NCBI GenBank assembly: GCA_001305055.1
Contig: BBZX01000002.1
Location: 1 to 64,000, forward strand
DNA length: 64,000 nt
Reading direction: 5' to 3'
Source: Clostridia bacterium UC5.1-1C12
GTDB lineage: Bacteria > Bacillota_I > Bacilli_A > Erysipelotrichales > Erysipelotrichaceae
Shown piece after piece: positions 48,939 to 61,300 of the stretch. The position numbers and the translations under genes were made by a program. The notes beneath the pieces are model-generated. The model had not been told where the DNA came from. It saw only the letters and a list, made by a program, of their open reading frames with translations, and searched no databases. The number at the start of each line of letters is the position of its first letter. Position 1 is the stretch's first letter.

Positions 48939-49250
48939 ATGCAGAAGGACAATGAAGCGATTGTGAAGCATTTGGCGATGATCTATAAGAAGCTGAAACG
49001 TCAGTATTGTGACGTAGATAATCTGATGGTTTCGGAGAGTGATGATCGTGAGCTGGCAGAGGCTTTTGAATATATTGAAACGATAGACGCGATTCTTGCC
49101 GGCCTGTCTAATGATGAGGCGCTGATTCTGCGTAATGATTATTTCAGCAGCCGTCAAGCTAAATGGTATATGAATTATTTCACAAAGAGCACTTATTACC
49201 GTATCCGATCAAGAGCTATTGATGAATTTGTGCGTTGCGTAACCGCTTAA
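48939..49250 (+). CDS. Small MG284/MPN403-like protein
   Basis: This is a small cytosolic protein of 103 residues from ATG 48939 (GTG 48930 is an alternative start giving 106). It is helical and charged, with EAFEYIETIDAILAGLSND, then LILRNDYFS and a basic helix STYYRIRSRAIDEFVRC. From memory this resembles the MG284/MPN403 family of unknown, possibly DNA-binding function in Mollicutes and Erysipelotrichia. It lies between kdpE and ptsI. Assignment is tentative. Confidence 0.6.
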   Translation: MQKDNEAIVKHLAMIYKKLKRQYCDVDNLMVSESDDRELAEAFEYIETIDAILAGLSNDEALILRNDYFSSRQAKWYMNYFTKSTYYRIRSRAIDEFVRCVTA

Positions 49251-49356
49251 ATAATGATAAAATAAAGTTTAGATAAGAACGGTTATATATAGTCAACTGA
49301 ACGACGTTTAGACGTTGTGCTTATCATGAAGAAATCTTGAGGAGGACGAAAAAAGT

Positions 49357-51060
49357 ATGTTAAAAGGTATTGCTGCATCTGCTGGCGTTGCTATTGCGAA
49401 AGTTTATAAGCTTGAACAGCCTAAGGTTGAAATTGTCAAGGTTGACAAGATCGATGCTGCTAATGAAATTGCCAAGTTTAATGAGGCTTTAGAGGCAACT
49501 AAGAAAGATATCGAAGGAATCAAAGAAAGAGCTGCCGGAAAATTATCTGAAGAAGAGCTGGCAGTATTTGACGCCCATTTAATGATGGCTTCAGATCCTG
49601 ATTTCGCGTCACAAATCGTTGCGATGATTGAAAATGATAAGGTAAATGCTGAATTTGCGGCAGATACAGTTGCGAAGAATACAATTGCGATGTTTGAAGC
49701 GATGGATAATGATTATTTCCGTGAAAGAGCGGCTGATATTAAAGATGTTACGCATCGTTTAACAGCTCATTTATTAGGTCTGATCATTCCTGATCTGTCT
49801 GCGGTTGATGAAGATTCTGTTATCGTAGCACACGATTTAACACCTTCTGATACAGCTCAGCTGAATGAACACGCTAAAGGTTTTGCGACTGCAATTGGCG
49901 GCAGAACATCTCATTCCGCAATCATGGCAAGAAGCTTGGAAATTCCTGCCGTTGTTGGTTGTGCCGGTGTGCTTGAAGCAGCTAATCATGGTGATTTAGT
50001 AATTTTGGATGCGGTTGCCGGTGAAGTGTTCCTGAATCCGGATGCTGAAACTGTGGCGGTATATGAACAGAAAGCTAAAGATTTGCTGAAGAAAGAGAAG
50101 CATTAAAAGTATTAAAGACAGCAAAATCAGTGACTGTTGATGGTCATGAGGTAGAATTGGCAGGTAATATTGGTACACCGAAGGATGTTGAAGGTGTATT
50201 GAATAATGGCGGTGAAGGTGTAGGTCTGTACCGTACCGAATTCTTATATATGAATTCAGATCATTTCCCAACTGAAGACGAGCAGTTTGAAGCTTATAAA
50301 GAAGTATTAGAGGGAATGAACGGCAAGAAGGTTGTTGTTCGTACATTGGATATCGGCGGTGATAAGAAGCTGCCTTACTTCACATTCCCTGAGGAAATGA
50401 ATCCATTCTTAGGCTATCGTGCAATTCGTCTGTGTCTGGACCGCACTGATATTTTCCGTACTCAATTAAGAGCACTGATCAGAGCTTCTGTATATGGTAA
50501 GCTTTGCATCATGTTCCCAATGATTGCGACAATTAATGAATTCCGTCAGGCTAAAGCCTTATTCCTTGAAGAAAAAGAAAATCTGATTAAGGAAGGTGCT
50601 GCTGTTGCGGATAACATCGAAGTAGGTATGATGGTTGAAATTCCTGCTTCTGCTATTTTGGCTGATAACTTTGCGAAGGAAGCTGATTTCTTCTCAATCG
50701 GAACCAATGACTTAGTACAATACTCAATGGCTGCTGACCGTATGAGTGAGAAAGTATCTTACTTGTATCAGCCGCTGAACCCATCTCTGTTACGTTTAAT
50801 CAAACTGACGATTGATGGTGCTCACAGCAATGGCCGCTGCTGGTATGTGCGGTGAGATGGCCGGTGATCCATATGCAGTGCCTGTACTGCTTGGTTTAGG
50901 CTTGGATGAATTCTCAATGAGTGCTACATCAATCCTGCCTGCACGTAAGATCGTTAACTCTTTAAGCAAGAAAGAAATGGAAGAGCTGGCTGCTAAGGCG
51001 CTGACTCTGGATACAGCTGAAGAAGTAACTGAACTGGTAAAGGCTGCATTAAATAAATAA
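49357..51060 (+). CDS. ptsI: PTS enzyme I (two frame breaks)
   Basis: EI takes phosphate from phosphoenolpyruvate and passes it to HPr for all PTS sugars, including the IIABCD set at 7.8 kb. Start ATG 49357 follows GAGGAGGAC. The phosphorylated histidine is His186 in [16 protein letters not shown]-binding motifs are [22 protein letters not shown] and [19 protein letters not shown] missing A near 50094 and a loss near 50835 (possibly one copy of ATGGC) break the frame. Length is about 570 residues. No ptsH (HPr) gene is adjacent, which is unusual. Confidence 0.94.
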
Positions 51061-51068
51061 ACATATTA

Positions 51069-51104
51069 AAAGGTGTACATATTAACCTGTACATCTTTTT
51101 TTGA
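51069..51104 (+). terminator. Terminator of ptsI
   Basis: AGGTGTACA and TGTACATCT form the stem, followed by a T7 run. The next 110 bases (51105-51215) are very AT rich and hold no gene. Confidence 0.9.
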
Positions 51105-51219
51105 CTTTTATCTCAGAAAAAATATTAAAATCTATTGTATATAATTATTTGATTATTTCAAAAAATACGAAAAATTCTGATTTTTCTTAAGATAAAAATC
51201 AGATTGATTAAAATAACAA

Positions 51220-51253
51220 AACCACTGACGCTTTTTAATAGTGTCAGCGGCTC
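51220..51253 (-). terminator. Terminator of the GNAT/UvrA-like unit
   Basis: On the minus strand CCGCTGACAC pairs with GCGTCAGTGG, followed by TTTTG. It is convergent with the ptsI terminator. Confidence 0.7.
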
Positions 51254-51271
51254 TTTATAAATGTGTTTTAT

Positions 51272-51529
51272 CTAAGCTGCGTCAGGGTGTTTAGTAAGCC
51301 AGTTCACCGCATAGGAACAGGTCGCTTTTACCTGCTTATGCTGTTTTTTAATTTCATTGACTGCCGCTTGTACAAGCTGGGAAGCGATGCCCTGTCCGCG
51401 CAGGCTGTCATCGACAAAGGTATGATTAATAGTCATACTGGTTTCATCGCTGTCAATAAAGGTAATTTCCGCGAGCAGTTTGCCGTCAGTTTCATAATAA
51501 ATGCGGTTTTTTTCAGTTGTAAAGTTCAT
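51272..51529 (-). CDS. Small GNAT N-acetyltransferase (YidJ-like)
   Basis: This 85-residue protein belongs to the compact GNAT family (Acetyltransf_CG/YidJ type). The acetyl-CoA site reads DDSLRGQGIASQLVQ, preceded by the strand TMTINHTFV-like (SMTINHTFVDD) and followed by KATCSYAVNWLTKHP. It is cytosolic and intact. It starts just after the UvrA-like gene (3 bases), so they are co-transcribed. The substrate is unknown. Confidence 0.85.
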   Translation of the reverse strand: MNFTTEKNRIYYETDGKLLAEITFIDSDETSMTINHTFVDDSLRGQGIASQLVQAAVNEIKKQHKQVKATCSYAVNWLTKHPDAA

Positions 51530-51532
51530 AAT

Positions 51533-53971
51533 TTATATCTCCTTTAGATAATGACCGGTGATTGAGTCCGGATTTTTACTGATTTCAAGAGGTGTTCCCT
51601 GGGCGATGACTTTACCGCCATGAATGCCGCCCAAAGGTCCTAGATCGATGATGTAATCTGCTTGTTGGATCAGCTGAAGATTATGTTCTACCACAATCAC
51701 TGTGTTTCCCTGATCGACCAGACGCTGCAGCAGCTTCAGAAAATTATCAATGTCGATGGGATGCAGCCCGGTTGTCGGTTCATCGATTAGATAAAGATTT
51801 CCCTGCTTCTGGCTCTGGTTTAATTCATTGGCAAGCTTTAGTCGCTGTGCTTCACCGGCAGAGAGTGTTGTGCATGACTGCGCCAGTTCAAGATAGCCTA
51901 AGCCGCTGTCGATAAGCAGTGTTAATATTTTCATCAGCTTCGGATACTCTTGGAAGACTTCCGCAGCTTCCATAATTGATAAATGCAGAATTTCATGGAT
52001 ATTATAACCCTTGAATTTTTATTTTTAATACATCATCACTGAATTGTCTGCCATGGCAGATCGGACATGTGACTTCTATATCATTGAAAAATAAGAGATT
52101 GCTGGTAACAGTACCTAATCCCTCACAATGCTCACAGCGGCCGCCGGGTGCGTTGAATGAGAAATGCCGCGGTGTCAGACCGGCTGTATAACCCTGTTGG
52201 GCATATATCTTTCTGATTTCGGTAAAGATTTTGCTGTATGTAGCTACATTGGAACGTTTCATGCGGTTTAGCGGTGTCTGCTCGATGGCGATGATCTTTT
52301 TAAAATGCTGAAGGTTTCGGATTGCATCACACGCTTGCTGCTTTGCCAGCACTTCAAAAATGAGTGTTGATTTGCCTGAGCCGGACACGCCGGTGATTGC
52401 GCAAAACACATTGATCGGCAGCTTAATATCGAGATGCTTCAAGTTGTTGCGCGTTGCGTTGATGATTTCGATCCAGCCTGAGGCTGACGGTTGTTCCCTT
52501 GGCAGGCCTGCTGCTTTTTAAAATACTGACCAGTAATGGAGGAAGATTGTTTCTTCAATTCTTCAAAACTGCCCTGAGCGACGATCTCACCGCCTAAACG
52601 GCCGGCTCCCGGCCCCATGTCGATGATCTGATCTGCAGCCTTCATCACATCAGGATCATGTTCAATGACAAGTACCGTATTGCCCATTGCCTTCAGTTTA
52701 TTCATCAGTTGAATGATGCCTTCTGTATCCTTGGCATGCAGACCCGTTGTCGGTTCATCAAGAATATAGAGTATACCGCTTAATTCAGAATCCAATGCCG
52801 CAGCCAGTCTGATACGCTGCAACTCCCCGCCGGAGAGCGTCATAGTCTGCCGGTCAAGTGTCAGATAGGGGAGACCGGCATGGATCAGCCGCTGCAGCTT
52901 GGTTTTTAAATCAAGCAGATAGACTTCAACCAATACTAGCTGTTCATGGCTGCATTGTTTTTCAAGGCGGTCGATCCATTGCCATAATGCTTCTAAGGAG
53001 TATTGCACTAGTTCTGGCAGCCGGGTCTGCATAATACTTGCTTCACGGCTGAGAATAGTCAGACGCTCTCCATGACATTCACGGCATTCCCCCTCGATGA
53101 AATAAGGCGCCAGCTGTTTGCTTAAACTGCCTTTTTCACTTAATCGCCGCCACAGGATCGGCCGCACACCTTCAAACAGACCCTCAGAAACCGTTTTAGG
53201 CGCATTAATATGCGGATAGGTTATTCGTATCCATGGGTTATCAGTTCCATCAAGCAGCAGCGATTTCTGAGCCTCTGAGAAGTCTTTAACCGGTAAATCA
53301 TGAACAGCAGGCAAGCCATAAACCTTTAAAGCCTTTTCATATAATTCAATCTGATACTCTTTATAGCGTGCTTCCCAATAAGCGACTGCACCAGCCTTTA
53401 AGCTTAATGTCTCATCGATAAGCTTTGACTCATTAAGCATCAGCTCTTTGCCAAGTCCCTGACAAGCCGTACAGGCACCTTCTCTTGTATTGTAAGAAAA
53501 ATGCGATCGGGTTAATTTTTCAATCCTTGCATGACAATGCGGACAATGAATGTAAACCTTAAATAAATCCTCTTGTTTTTCGGTTTCTTCCTTAATCATT
53601 GACTGATCAAACAGCTCATGACAGATTGGACAGCGGCGGGTGGACAGCTTTTCATAAAGCATCCGCAGATCAGTATAAATATTACTCATCGTACCTAATG
53701 AAGAACGCGGGTTATTCACACTATGCCCGGCTGTGATCAAAATAGCCGGTGAACCGCCCGATAAGCTGTCCAGCTTAGGCTTTTGAATGCCCTGCATACC
53801 CATCGCTTCAAGATAGCGCCGCTGACATTCCTGAAATAAAGTATCAATAGCTAAGGTAGACTTGCCGCAGCCGGACACACCTGTCAAAACAACTAATTGA
53901 TGCTTAGGAATTGCGGCATCAATATTCTTCAGATTTCCTGTACGGGCCCCTTTAATGACAATGGCTGACAT
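51533..53971 (-). CDS. UvrA-like ATPase lacking the UvrB-binding domain (two frame breaks)
   Basis: This is a UvrA paralogue of about 812 residues (canonical UvrA about 940). The start is 53971 (MSAIVIKGARTGNLKN) after AGGAGGAAAAT. Walker A motifs are GVSGCGKST (31-39) and GVSGSGKST. Signatures are LSGGELQRIRLAAAL and LSAGEAQRLKLANEL. Zinc cysteines lie in CPICHELF/CPHCH, CRECHG, CEHCEGLG and CPICHG. Only about 45 residues separate the first CPIC from SHFSYNTREGACTAC, so the UvrB-binding segment is absent, as in UvrA2/DrrC-type proteins linked to drug or DNA-damage tolerance. Frame breaks lie near 52489 (lost base) and 52013 (extra G). Confidence 0.88.
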
Positions 53972-53991
53972 ATATTTTCCTCCTTGTGTAT

Positions 53992-54020
53992 AATTTAATA
54001 CACCCTGCATCTGATGTCAG
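53992..54020 (-). promoter_or_regulatory. Promoter of the UvrA-like gene
   Basis: On the minus strand CTGACA (plus 54015-54020) and TAAATT (plus 53992-53997) are spaced 17 bases apart, just upstream of the ribosome binding site. Confidence 0.55.
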
Positions 54021-54117
54021 TATAACACAAACGATTCTGACATGGTGAAACAGCAGAGAGAATCAAAGCTTTAGTATAGATTTATGATATTCTATTAGTA
54101 TAAAAGGAGGTACAGCT

Positions 54118-55013
54118 ATGTACGCATGGGAATCGATACAATGCACGCTGGATTTTATTGAAGAAAATCTGGATGCGAAACAGGATATTAAACAATTGGC
54201 CGCGAAGGCAGCCCTATCCCCTTTTTATTATCAGCGGCTGTTTTCAAAATTAGTAAAAAAGCCGGTCATGGAATATATTAAGCTGCGGCGTTTAGCGAAG
54301 GCGTGTGAAATACTGAAAGAGAGTGATGATACAATTTTGAATATTGCGATTCGATGCGGTTTCGGCTCACAGGAAGTATTTACCCGCTCATTTAAAGAAG
54401 CTTATGGCATGACACCGACAAGCTACCGTCAAAAGCCAATCATGCTGAATCAATTTGATAAGCCGGATCTGCTGCTGAATGAAGCGGACATTGAAGAAAA
54501 TGCACCGTTAGTCAGTGAGGGTTTGGTGCTGGTAATGAAGCACATCGTTTTAGAACAGCCGATTCATTTTACAGGCATCAGCGGTACTGTTCCAATCAGC
54601 GCACAATTGCCATTAGGAGAAACATGCGGGGCAGATATACCCGGTCAATTGTGGGCACAGTTTCATCAACTGAAACATCAGCTGCCTAAGCTTCATCATG
54701 GCCGTGAAATTGGAGTTTCTTATCTGAACAGCCAAACCCCGATGGCTGTTTTACCTATTTTACAGGTGCCGAGTGTGAAGCAGCGGATACCCGATGGGAA
54801 AGCTTCATTCTGCCGCCAAGAGACTACATTATCTGCAGCTTTGAAGCGGAGACATTCAACGAGCTTATAACGGCTTCACTCAATAAAGCGGTAAAATTCA
54901 GCACTCGGTGGCTGTCTGAACATGGTTATGTGATGGATTGCTTCGCACCTGAAATTTATTATACCACGCAGATTCCATCGATGGAGCTGTGGTATCCGTA
55001 TCAGTCCCAATAA
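54118..55013 (+). CDS. AraC-family regulator with effector-binding domain (one frame break)
   Basis: The N-terminal AraC double HTH (residues 5-105) has AALSPFYYQRLFSKLVKKP and IAIRCGFGSQEVFTRSFKEA. The C-terminal GyrI-like effector domain (about 130-298) resembles Rob/SoxS-type multidrug sensors. A missing G near 54740 breaks the frame; restored, the end reads PSMELWYPYQSQ at 55013, giving about 298 residues. ATG 54118 follows AAAGGAGG. It is divergent from the UvrA-like gene, so regulation of that gene in response to a small toxic molecule is plausible. Confidence 0.88.
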
Positions 55014-55014
55014 T

Positions 55015-55050
55015 TAAAAAGATCTCGCTTTTCATCAGTGAGATCTTTTA
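55015..55050. terminator. Bidirectional terminator
   Basis: AAAAGATCTC and GAGATCTTTT form a strong stem with A and T flanks. It serves the AraC gene on the plus strand and pepF on the minus strand. Confidence 0.88.
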
Positions 55051-55056
55051 ACTGTA

Positions 55057-56812
55057 TTATTTAGATAATTCAAGGAACTGATCGATCAGTTCTTCACAGG
55101 ATATCATGGCATCTTCCCAGAATTCCTCTTTGGTCAGATCAATATCACAGATCGCCGCTACATCCTCAACGCTGCTGATCGTTGTCGCATGCAGCAATTC
55201 ACGGTACTTAGGCACAAAATCAGCGCCTTCTTTCTTATATTTCGCATAGAGGCCTCTGGCAAACAGACCGCCGAACGCATATGGGAAATTATAGAAGCTT
55301 AAGTCTGAAGAATAATAATGGGATTTACAGATCCACATATAAGGATTCAGTGTTTTTTCATCAAGACCGTCACCATATGCCTTCTTCTGTGCTTCAATCA
55401 TCATTTCACATAAGCTGTCAGCAAACATAAATTGATCCTTCGCATTTTCAAAAACAGCACTTTCAAACAGATACCGTGAATAAATATCACAAATAATCTG
55501 ATTCAGATCCTGAAGCTGTTTTTCAATCAGCGCCATTTTTTCTTTTTTATCTTCAGTTTCATCGATAACGGAATTCATAATCAGATTCTCATTAAAGGTA
55601 GACGCTGTCTCGGCAACCGGCATCGAATAGCTGACATTCAGCGGCCGGTGGTCCTGAATGTTGTAACCGTGATAAGCATGTCCCAGCTCATGAGCCAAAG
55701 TAACGACATCACCTAACGCGCCGTCAAAATTAGTCAATACACGGCTCTGTTTAAACTGCGGCAGGTTTTCACAGAACGCGCCGCCGACTTTACCCTTATG
55801 CGGATAAAAATCGATCCATGCGTTATCGAAGGCCTCCGCAACCATATCGGCAAGATCATCGGCGAAGCCACGGAAATGATTGACCAGATAATCTCTGGCT
55901 TCTTCCACCGTGAATTTACGGTCACTTTCACCTACCGGTGCAAATAAATCATACCATGCAGACCATTCTCATGCCCTAATAATTCTGCCTTACGCTTCAT
56001 ATAGGCTCTGAATTTTGGCATATGCTTATCCATTGCCTTCAGCATCGCATCAAGGGTTGAACGCTGCATACGGCTATCCATTAGCGTCATTGCCAGCGGT
56101 GATTCATAGCCTCTTAATTTCGCTGCTGTGTTAACCTGTTTCTTGATATTGTTCAGCGCGAAAGCCACCGGTTCCTTGATTTTTTCATAACCCGCCAGCT
56201 CAGCTTCATAAGCGGCCTTACGCACTTCAGCACTTTCATCATAGGCGAGATTGCGCACCATGCTCAGGTTGACCTTTTCACCCTTGTAATCCACTTCCAA
56301 GGTAGAAGTCATGTATTCCTGAAGATTGCCCCACGCTTCACCGCCGGTCAGATCCATCATCGAAAGCACTTCTTCCACTTCTTCGCTCAGCAAATGCTTG
56401 GCATTCTGTTTAATTTCATGAAGCATGAAACGGTAGGTTTTTAATAATTCATCCTGTTCAATCACTTCATCAAGATTTTCAATTCCGGCAATAAACTTAT
56501 TGATGGCAGTAGTTGGTTTGGCAGTAGCCGCCATCCTCTGACTCAGCTGCGCGCCATAGGCAACCGTTTGGGCATCCGATGTATTGACCGCCTGCCGCAG
56601 ATTGATGTAATAGCAAGCCGGCTTACCGCCAGTGTCAGCTTTTCATTCAGCTTCAGCACTTCCACCAGCTTATCCTTTGCCGCTCCCTCATCAAGATGTT
56701 TCGCACATTCGTTCAATTCATCGATTAAAGCTGGCAAAGCTTTAAAATCACGCTGAAATTCTTCACTTTCATAACTCTTATACAGGATATCAAGATTCCA
56801 TTCTTTATTCAT
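55057..56812 (-). CDS. pepF: Oligoendopeptidase F (two frame breaks)
   Basis: This M3-family zinc peptidase cleaves peptides of about 7-17 residues in the cytosol. The start is 56812 (MNKEWNLDILY) after AGGAGG. Zinc motif HELGHAYHG (His-Glu-x-x-His) is in the third part, with a further glutamate in PVAETASTFNE. One base is lost near 56600 and one near 55945; restored length is about 585 residues. Together with the Opp importer at 32-39 kb and the two M42 peptidases it suits a peptide-using lifestyle. Confidence 0.92.
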
Positions 56813-56843
56813 CGTTTTTCCTCCTTGCATTAGTATGCTTCAA

Positions 56844-57866
56844 TTACTCTGTAATATAAGCCAGGATCAATTTCATGGATGCGTCAAGTGCCTGCATATG
56901 CGTTCGCTCCATACCATGAGACGCATGGACCCCCGGACCGATCAAGGCACCCTTAATATCATTGCCGCCGCGCAGGCCGGCACCGACATCACTGCCGTAG
57001 AATGGATAGATATCCACGGCAAAGTTTAAATTTTCACGCTTTGCCAGTTCGATCAGCTTGCTGGTCATCGCATAATCATAAGGCCCGCCGCTGTCTTTCG
57101 CGCAAATCGATACATCATATTCACTGCATGCCAGATCAAGACCGATACAGCCCATGTCACAGGCAATCAGCTCATTAAGCTCAGGCAGTGAGCTGGCGCC
57201 ATGGCCTACCTCTTCATATGTAGTAATGATAAAAATACAGCGATGCTTTGGGGTGATTTTTTGTTCACGCATCATTTTTAATACGCCAAACAGACATACG
57301 ACAGAAATCTTATCATCAAGGAATCGGCTTTTCACAAAACCGCTTGGTGTAATTACCGTTTTTGGATCATAGGCTATGATATCCCCATTCATGATTCCCA
57401 ATGCCATAACATCTTCTTTATTCTTTACAACCTCATCGATTCTTACCATCATATTGTCACAGTCACGCGGTTTACTTTTGGCATCCGCATAAACATGAAC
57501 CGCCGGTGAAGAAGACAAAATCGTACCGGTGTAGACCTTTTGATCTCGGGTGATGATTCGGCAGTATTCACCATCTAAAGTGGGCATGATCGGTCCGCCT
57601 AGAGCGGTAACAGCCAGTGTACCGTCCGCATTGATTGAACGTACCATTAATCCCAATGTATCGGTATGGGCGCTGATACCTACCGTTCTTGATTCATCGC
57701 AGCCATTCACGATGATATGCAGATTGCCTTTCTCATTGCGGAAGGTCTCATAACCAAGGCTTTGTGCCTCCTGTTCTAAAAAAGCTATCGCATTGCCCGT
57801 ATAACCGCTGGGGGAGTCAATACTGAATAGCTTTTCAGCCAATGCTTTGATATACTCTTTATCCAT
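56844..57866 (-). CDS. M42-family aminopeptidase
   Basis: The M42 metallopeptidase (glutamyl aminopeptidase/PepA-like, sometimes called cellulase M) has 340 residues from 57866 after GAGGAG. Metal ligands are seen in ISAHTDTLGLMV, RFLDDKISV, TTYEEVGHGAS (catalytic Glu) and PGVHASHGMER. A longer frame upstream overlaps the end of pyrR and is not used. It is intact and follows the pyrR stop by one base. Confidence 0.9.
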   Translation of the reverse strand: MDKEYIKALAEKLFSIDSPSGYTGNAIAFLEQEAQSLGYETFRNEKGNLHIIVNGCDESRTVGISAHTDTLGLMVRSINADGTLAVTALGGPIMPTLDGEYCRIITRDQKVYTGTILSSSPAVHVYADAKSKPRDCDNMMVRIDEVVKNKEDVMALGIMNGDIIAYDPKTVITPSGFVKSRFLDDKISVVCLFGVLKMMREQKITPKHRCIFIITTYEEVGHGASSLPELNELIACDMGCIGLDLACSEYDVSICAKDSGGPYDYAMTSKLIELAKRENLNFAVDIYPFYGSDVGAGLRGGNDIKGALIGPGVHASHGMERTHMQALDASMKLILAYITE

Positions 57867-57867
57867 C

Positions 57868-58388
57868 TCATTCTCCTCTTTCAATTGTGACACAATCCAT
57901 GCCGTCACTTTCTTTCATTTTTACACGTATCGTCTCCTGAATCGAGCTGGGTATATTTTTACCGACATAATCAGCCGTATCGGCAGCTCACGATGGCCGC
58001 GGTCAACCAGCACCGCCAGCTGAACCTCTTTGGCCCTTCCATAATGCAGGATACCTTCAAGCGCCGCTCTGACTGTCCGTCCCTTAAATAAGACGTCATC
58101 AACCAGGATCACTTTCTTATCTTTCACTGAAAAATCAATTTCCGGCAATGGATATTTCTCATCAAGATCATCGCGCCATGCCTGAATATTCATCGCATGA
58201 CATTCAACCTCAACCCCTTCTACCTTCTTGATCAGCGCCGCCATTCTTAAGGCCAGAAATTCACCTCGGGTTTTAATACCCACTAATACGATGTTATTCA
58301 CACCCTTATTGCGTTCAATAATTTCATGAGACATACGGGTTAAAGAACGCCGCATCGCATCTTCATCTAGTATAATTTTTTTCTCCAT
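57868..58388 (-). CDS. pyrR: PyrR bifunctional regulator/uracil phosphoribosyltransferase (one frame break)
   Basis: PyrR binds pyr mRNA with UMP to cause attenuation and also has uracil phosphoribosyltransferase activity. The PRPP loop reads VILVDDVLFKGRTVRAAL. A missing G near 57987 breaks the frame inside the RGHRELPIRADYVGKNIP segment; restored, the end is at 57868 and length is about 173 residues. No pyrimidine genes lie in the window, and no PyrR attenuator was seen next to it, so it acts elsewhere on the chromosome. Confidence 0.93.
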
Positions 58389-58397
58389 TGTTCACCT

Positions 58398-61300
58398 CTA
58401 AAATAAATCCATGATTTCTTTCTTACTCATGCTTGTAATTAAACCATCATTCTCATTGATAATCGAATCCGATAAATCCCTTTTCAGATCCTGTAAGGTC
58501 TGAATCTTTTCCTCGATCGTATCCTTCATAATCAGCTTAAATACTTGTACATTCTTATGCTGACCGATTCGATACGCGCGATCTGTCGCCTGATTCTGGG
58601 CAGAGACATTCCACCATGGATCAAAGTGAATCACCACCTCGGCACTGGTCAGATTCAAACCGGTACCGCCGGCTTTCAATGAGATTAGGAAAACCTGTGT
58701 ATCATCCTGATTAAAGGCATGGACGCTGTTTTGACGATCTATCTTGGAAGTTGATCCTTTAAGCAGATAATACGATATCTTTTCCTTCTTTAATTCATTT
58801 TCAATCAATGCCAATAAGCTTGTGAACTGTGAAAAGATCAATACCTTTTTCTTTGATTCACAGCACTGATGAATCAATTCCATACAGGCATTCAGCTTAC
58901 ATGATTCACCGGCATAATTATCATAAATCAACCGTGGATCACAGCAGAACTGACGCAATCGAGTCAGCATTGACAGAATCAGAATCTTACTCTTTTCAAA
59001 GCCGTTCTTATTAAATTCATTGCTTAATTCCTGTTTGATGGAAGCTACATTAGCGATATAGAGCTTACGGCTTTCTTCATCCATATCAAGTACCATTGTA
59101 TTTTCAACCTTTTCCGGCAATTCCTTTAATACATCTTTCTTGATTCTTCTTAATATAAAAGGTTCAACCATACGTTTTAAGCTTTCCAGCATTACATCAT
59201 CATGATCTCTGACGATCGGAATCTCAAAGCTTTTCCGGAAATGATTGTAGCTGTACAGATAACCCGGCATCAAGAAATCAAAGATGCTCCAAAGCTCTGC
59301 CAGAGAATTTTCAATCGGTGTACCGGTCAAGGCGAATTTATTTGCACTGCTGATCTTTTTTACACTGATCGCATTCTTCGTTGACGTATTTTTAATATAC
59401 TGAGCTTCGTCTAAAATCTGGAACTGGAAACGGCGGCCTTCATACTGATCCACATCCCTCTTTAAATAATCATAAGAAGTAATCAGCACATCATAGTCAT
59501 CAGCCATCGCAATCAGCTTTGAGCGTTCTTCAGCTGTGCCGCTGATGACTAGGGAACGAAGACCTGGCGCGAATTTTTTGATTTCACTTTCCCAGTTAAG
59601 GATCAGTGAACTCGGACAGATAACTAAACTGGTACTTTCAGGATGGTGCAGCCGTTCGTCCTCAAACAATGTGATGACCTGAATCGTTTTACCGATGCCC
59701 ATATCATCAGCCAAAATGCCGCCAAAGCCATAGGAGGCCATCGTTTTAAGCCAGCGGAAGCCGACTTTCTGATAATTTCTGAGGATCGGCTTCAAAGCGG
59801 CCGGCACACTGTAGTCACTGTCGGATACGTTTTTAATCGCTTTCACCAAGGTTTTGAAATTACCGTCACGTTCAACCTTTAAAAGCTCCATCTTACGCAG
59901 CCGGGCATCTAAAGACAGCGAGCGGTATTTTTCAACGACAATATGTCCCTCGTTCAATTCTTTGCTGGAAACATTCAGACCATGAAGCGCTTCGCTTAAT
60001 TCACTCAGCGATGAATCCTCAAGGTTGATAAAGGAACCCGATTTCATGCGGTAATATTTCTTGTTTAAGCTATATGCCTGAAGTACATTTTGTAATTCAT
60101 CAATTGGGAAATCACTTGTGTCAAACTGGATTTCTAAAAGATCATTTTCAATCTTAACCCCCATGGAAATTGAAACGCTGCTGCGGATCTGTACTTGCTT
60201 GATCTTATCTGTTGCATAAATCTGACAGCAGTGTTCACATTCCTCAATGCCCTGAGAGAAAAATTCATAAAAGGCATCCTGACTGTTTTCAATATAAGAA
60301 ATACCGGTCGTATTATCGATGCGGGTCATATATTTTCTGACAATCATCTGAATCGCAATCTCTTCTGAGAAATTACGGTAGGTACTCATCTTCGTAGGCA
60401 TAAAGGCATTGTATTCTTCAGTGCCATAGCTGAATACAAGCCGGGCACTGACAACATTATGCTTGGGCATATCCAAATATAAACGGGCAGACAGCGGCAG
60501 CGGCGCAAATTCACTGATATCATCACCGCTTAAAACAATAAGTGAATGGATTGATGTTAAGACATTGTTATAGAAGGAAGGCATGTGTCTGACATCGACC
60601 AGCAAACCTCGCTTGATTGATGCGAACAGCTTCAGCAGCGGCATCAAATGGGTGGAATATTCACTGTCCAAGCGATAGAGAATCAGATCGTGAAACAAAT
60701 AAAGATGCTGCTTGCCTTCAATTAATTTAAAATCTTTCAGCGATAAGGTAAATTCATAGGCCGTATCATTATAACGCATCGCGTTTAAGCGCAGCGGCGG
60801 ATTTTCATCCTTGAATACGACATTGATAATGCGGTTAGCTTCGATATGATAATTAATGCCTTCACTCATAAAGCGGTCAAAGAAGGCGTCAACGGAGCTG
60901 GGTTTCATATATAACAGGCGCGGATTGGCGCCAACAATGCGGTTTTCATAATAAACATGATCAAATTCAAGCGTTTCCATGAAGGTCAGCAGCTTTTGAG
61001 CTTGTTCATTCAGCGAGTAGCTGTTATGGATAAACTCACATTCATTGCCATATTGAATGACTACATTCTGCTGCATATCATGAAGAAACTGAGTAGGATT
61101 TTTTAAAATATAAAGCTTATTATAACCCAGCTTAAAACTGAGTGCGGCTGCTGCGAGCGGAGCTGTATCCAACAATTCTAAGATCGGCATGATCTGAATC
61201 TTACGGCCGTTATTCATTGCCAAGGTGGAATACACAATACTTTGTTCATATTCCTTAATACAATCCAGTACCTGCGGGTCAGTCAAGACCGCCTTGGCTT

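Noticed and set aside
57867..57908. Upstream start for the M42 peptidase (MTAWIVSQ)
   Set aside because: This stretch is the true C-terminus of pyrR in another frame; the start at 57866 has its own GAGGAG site.
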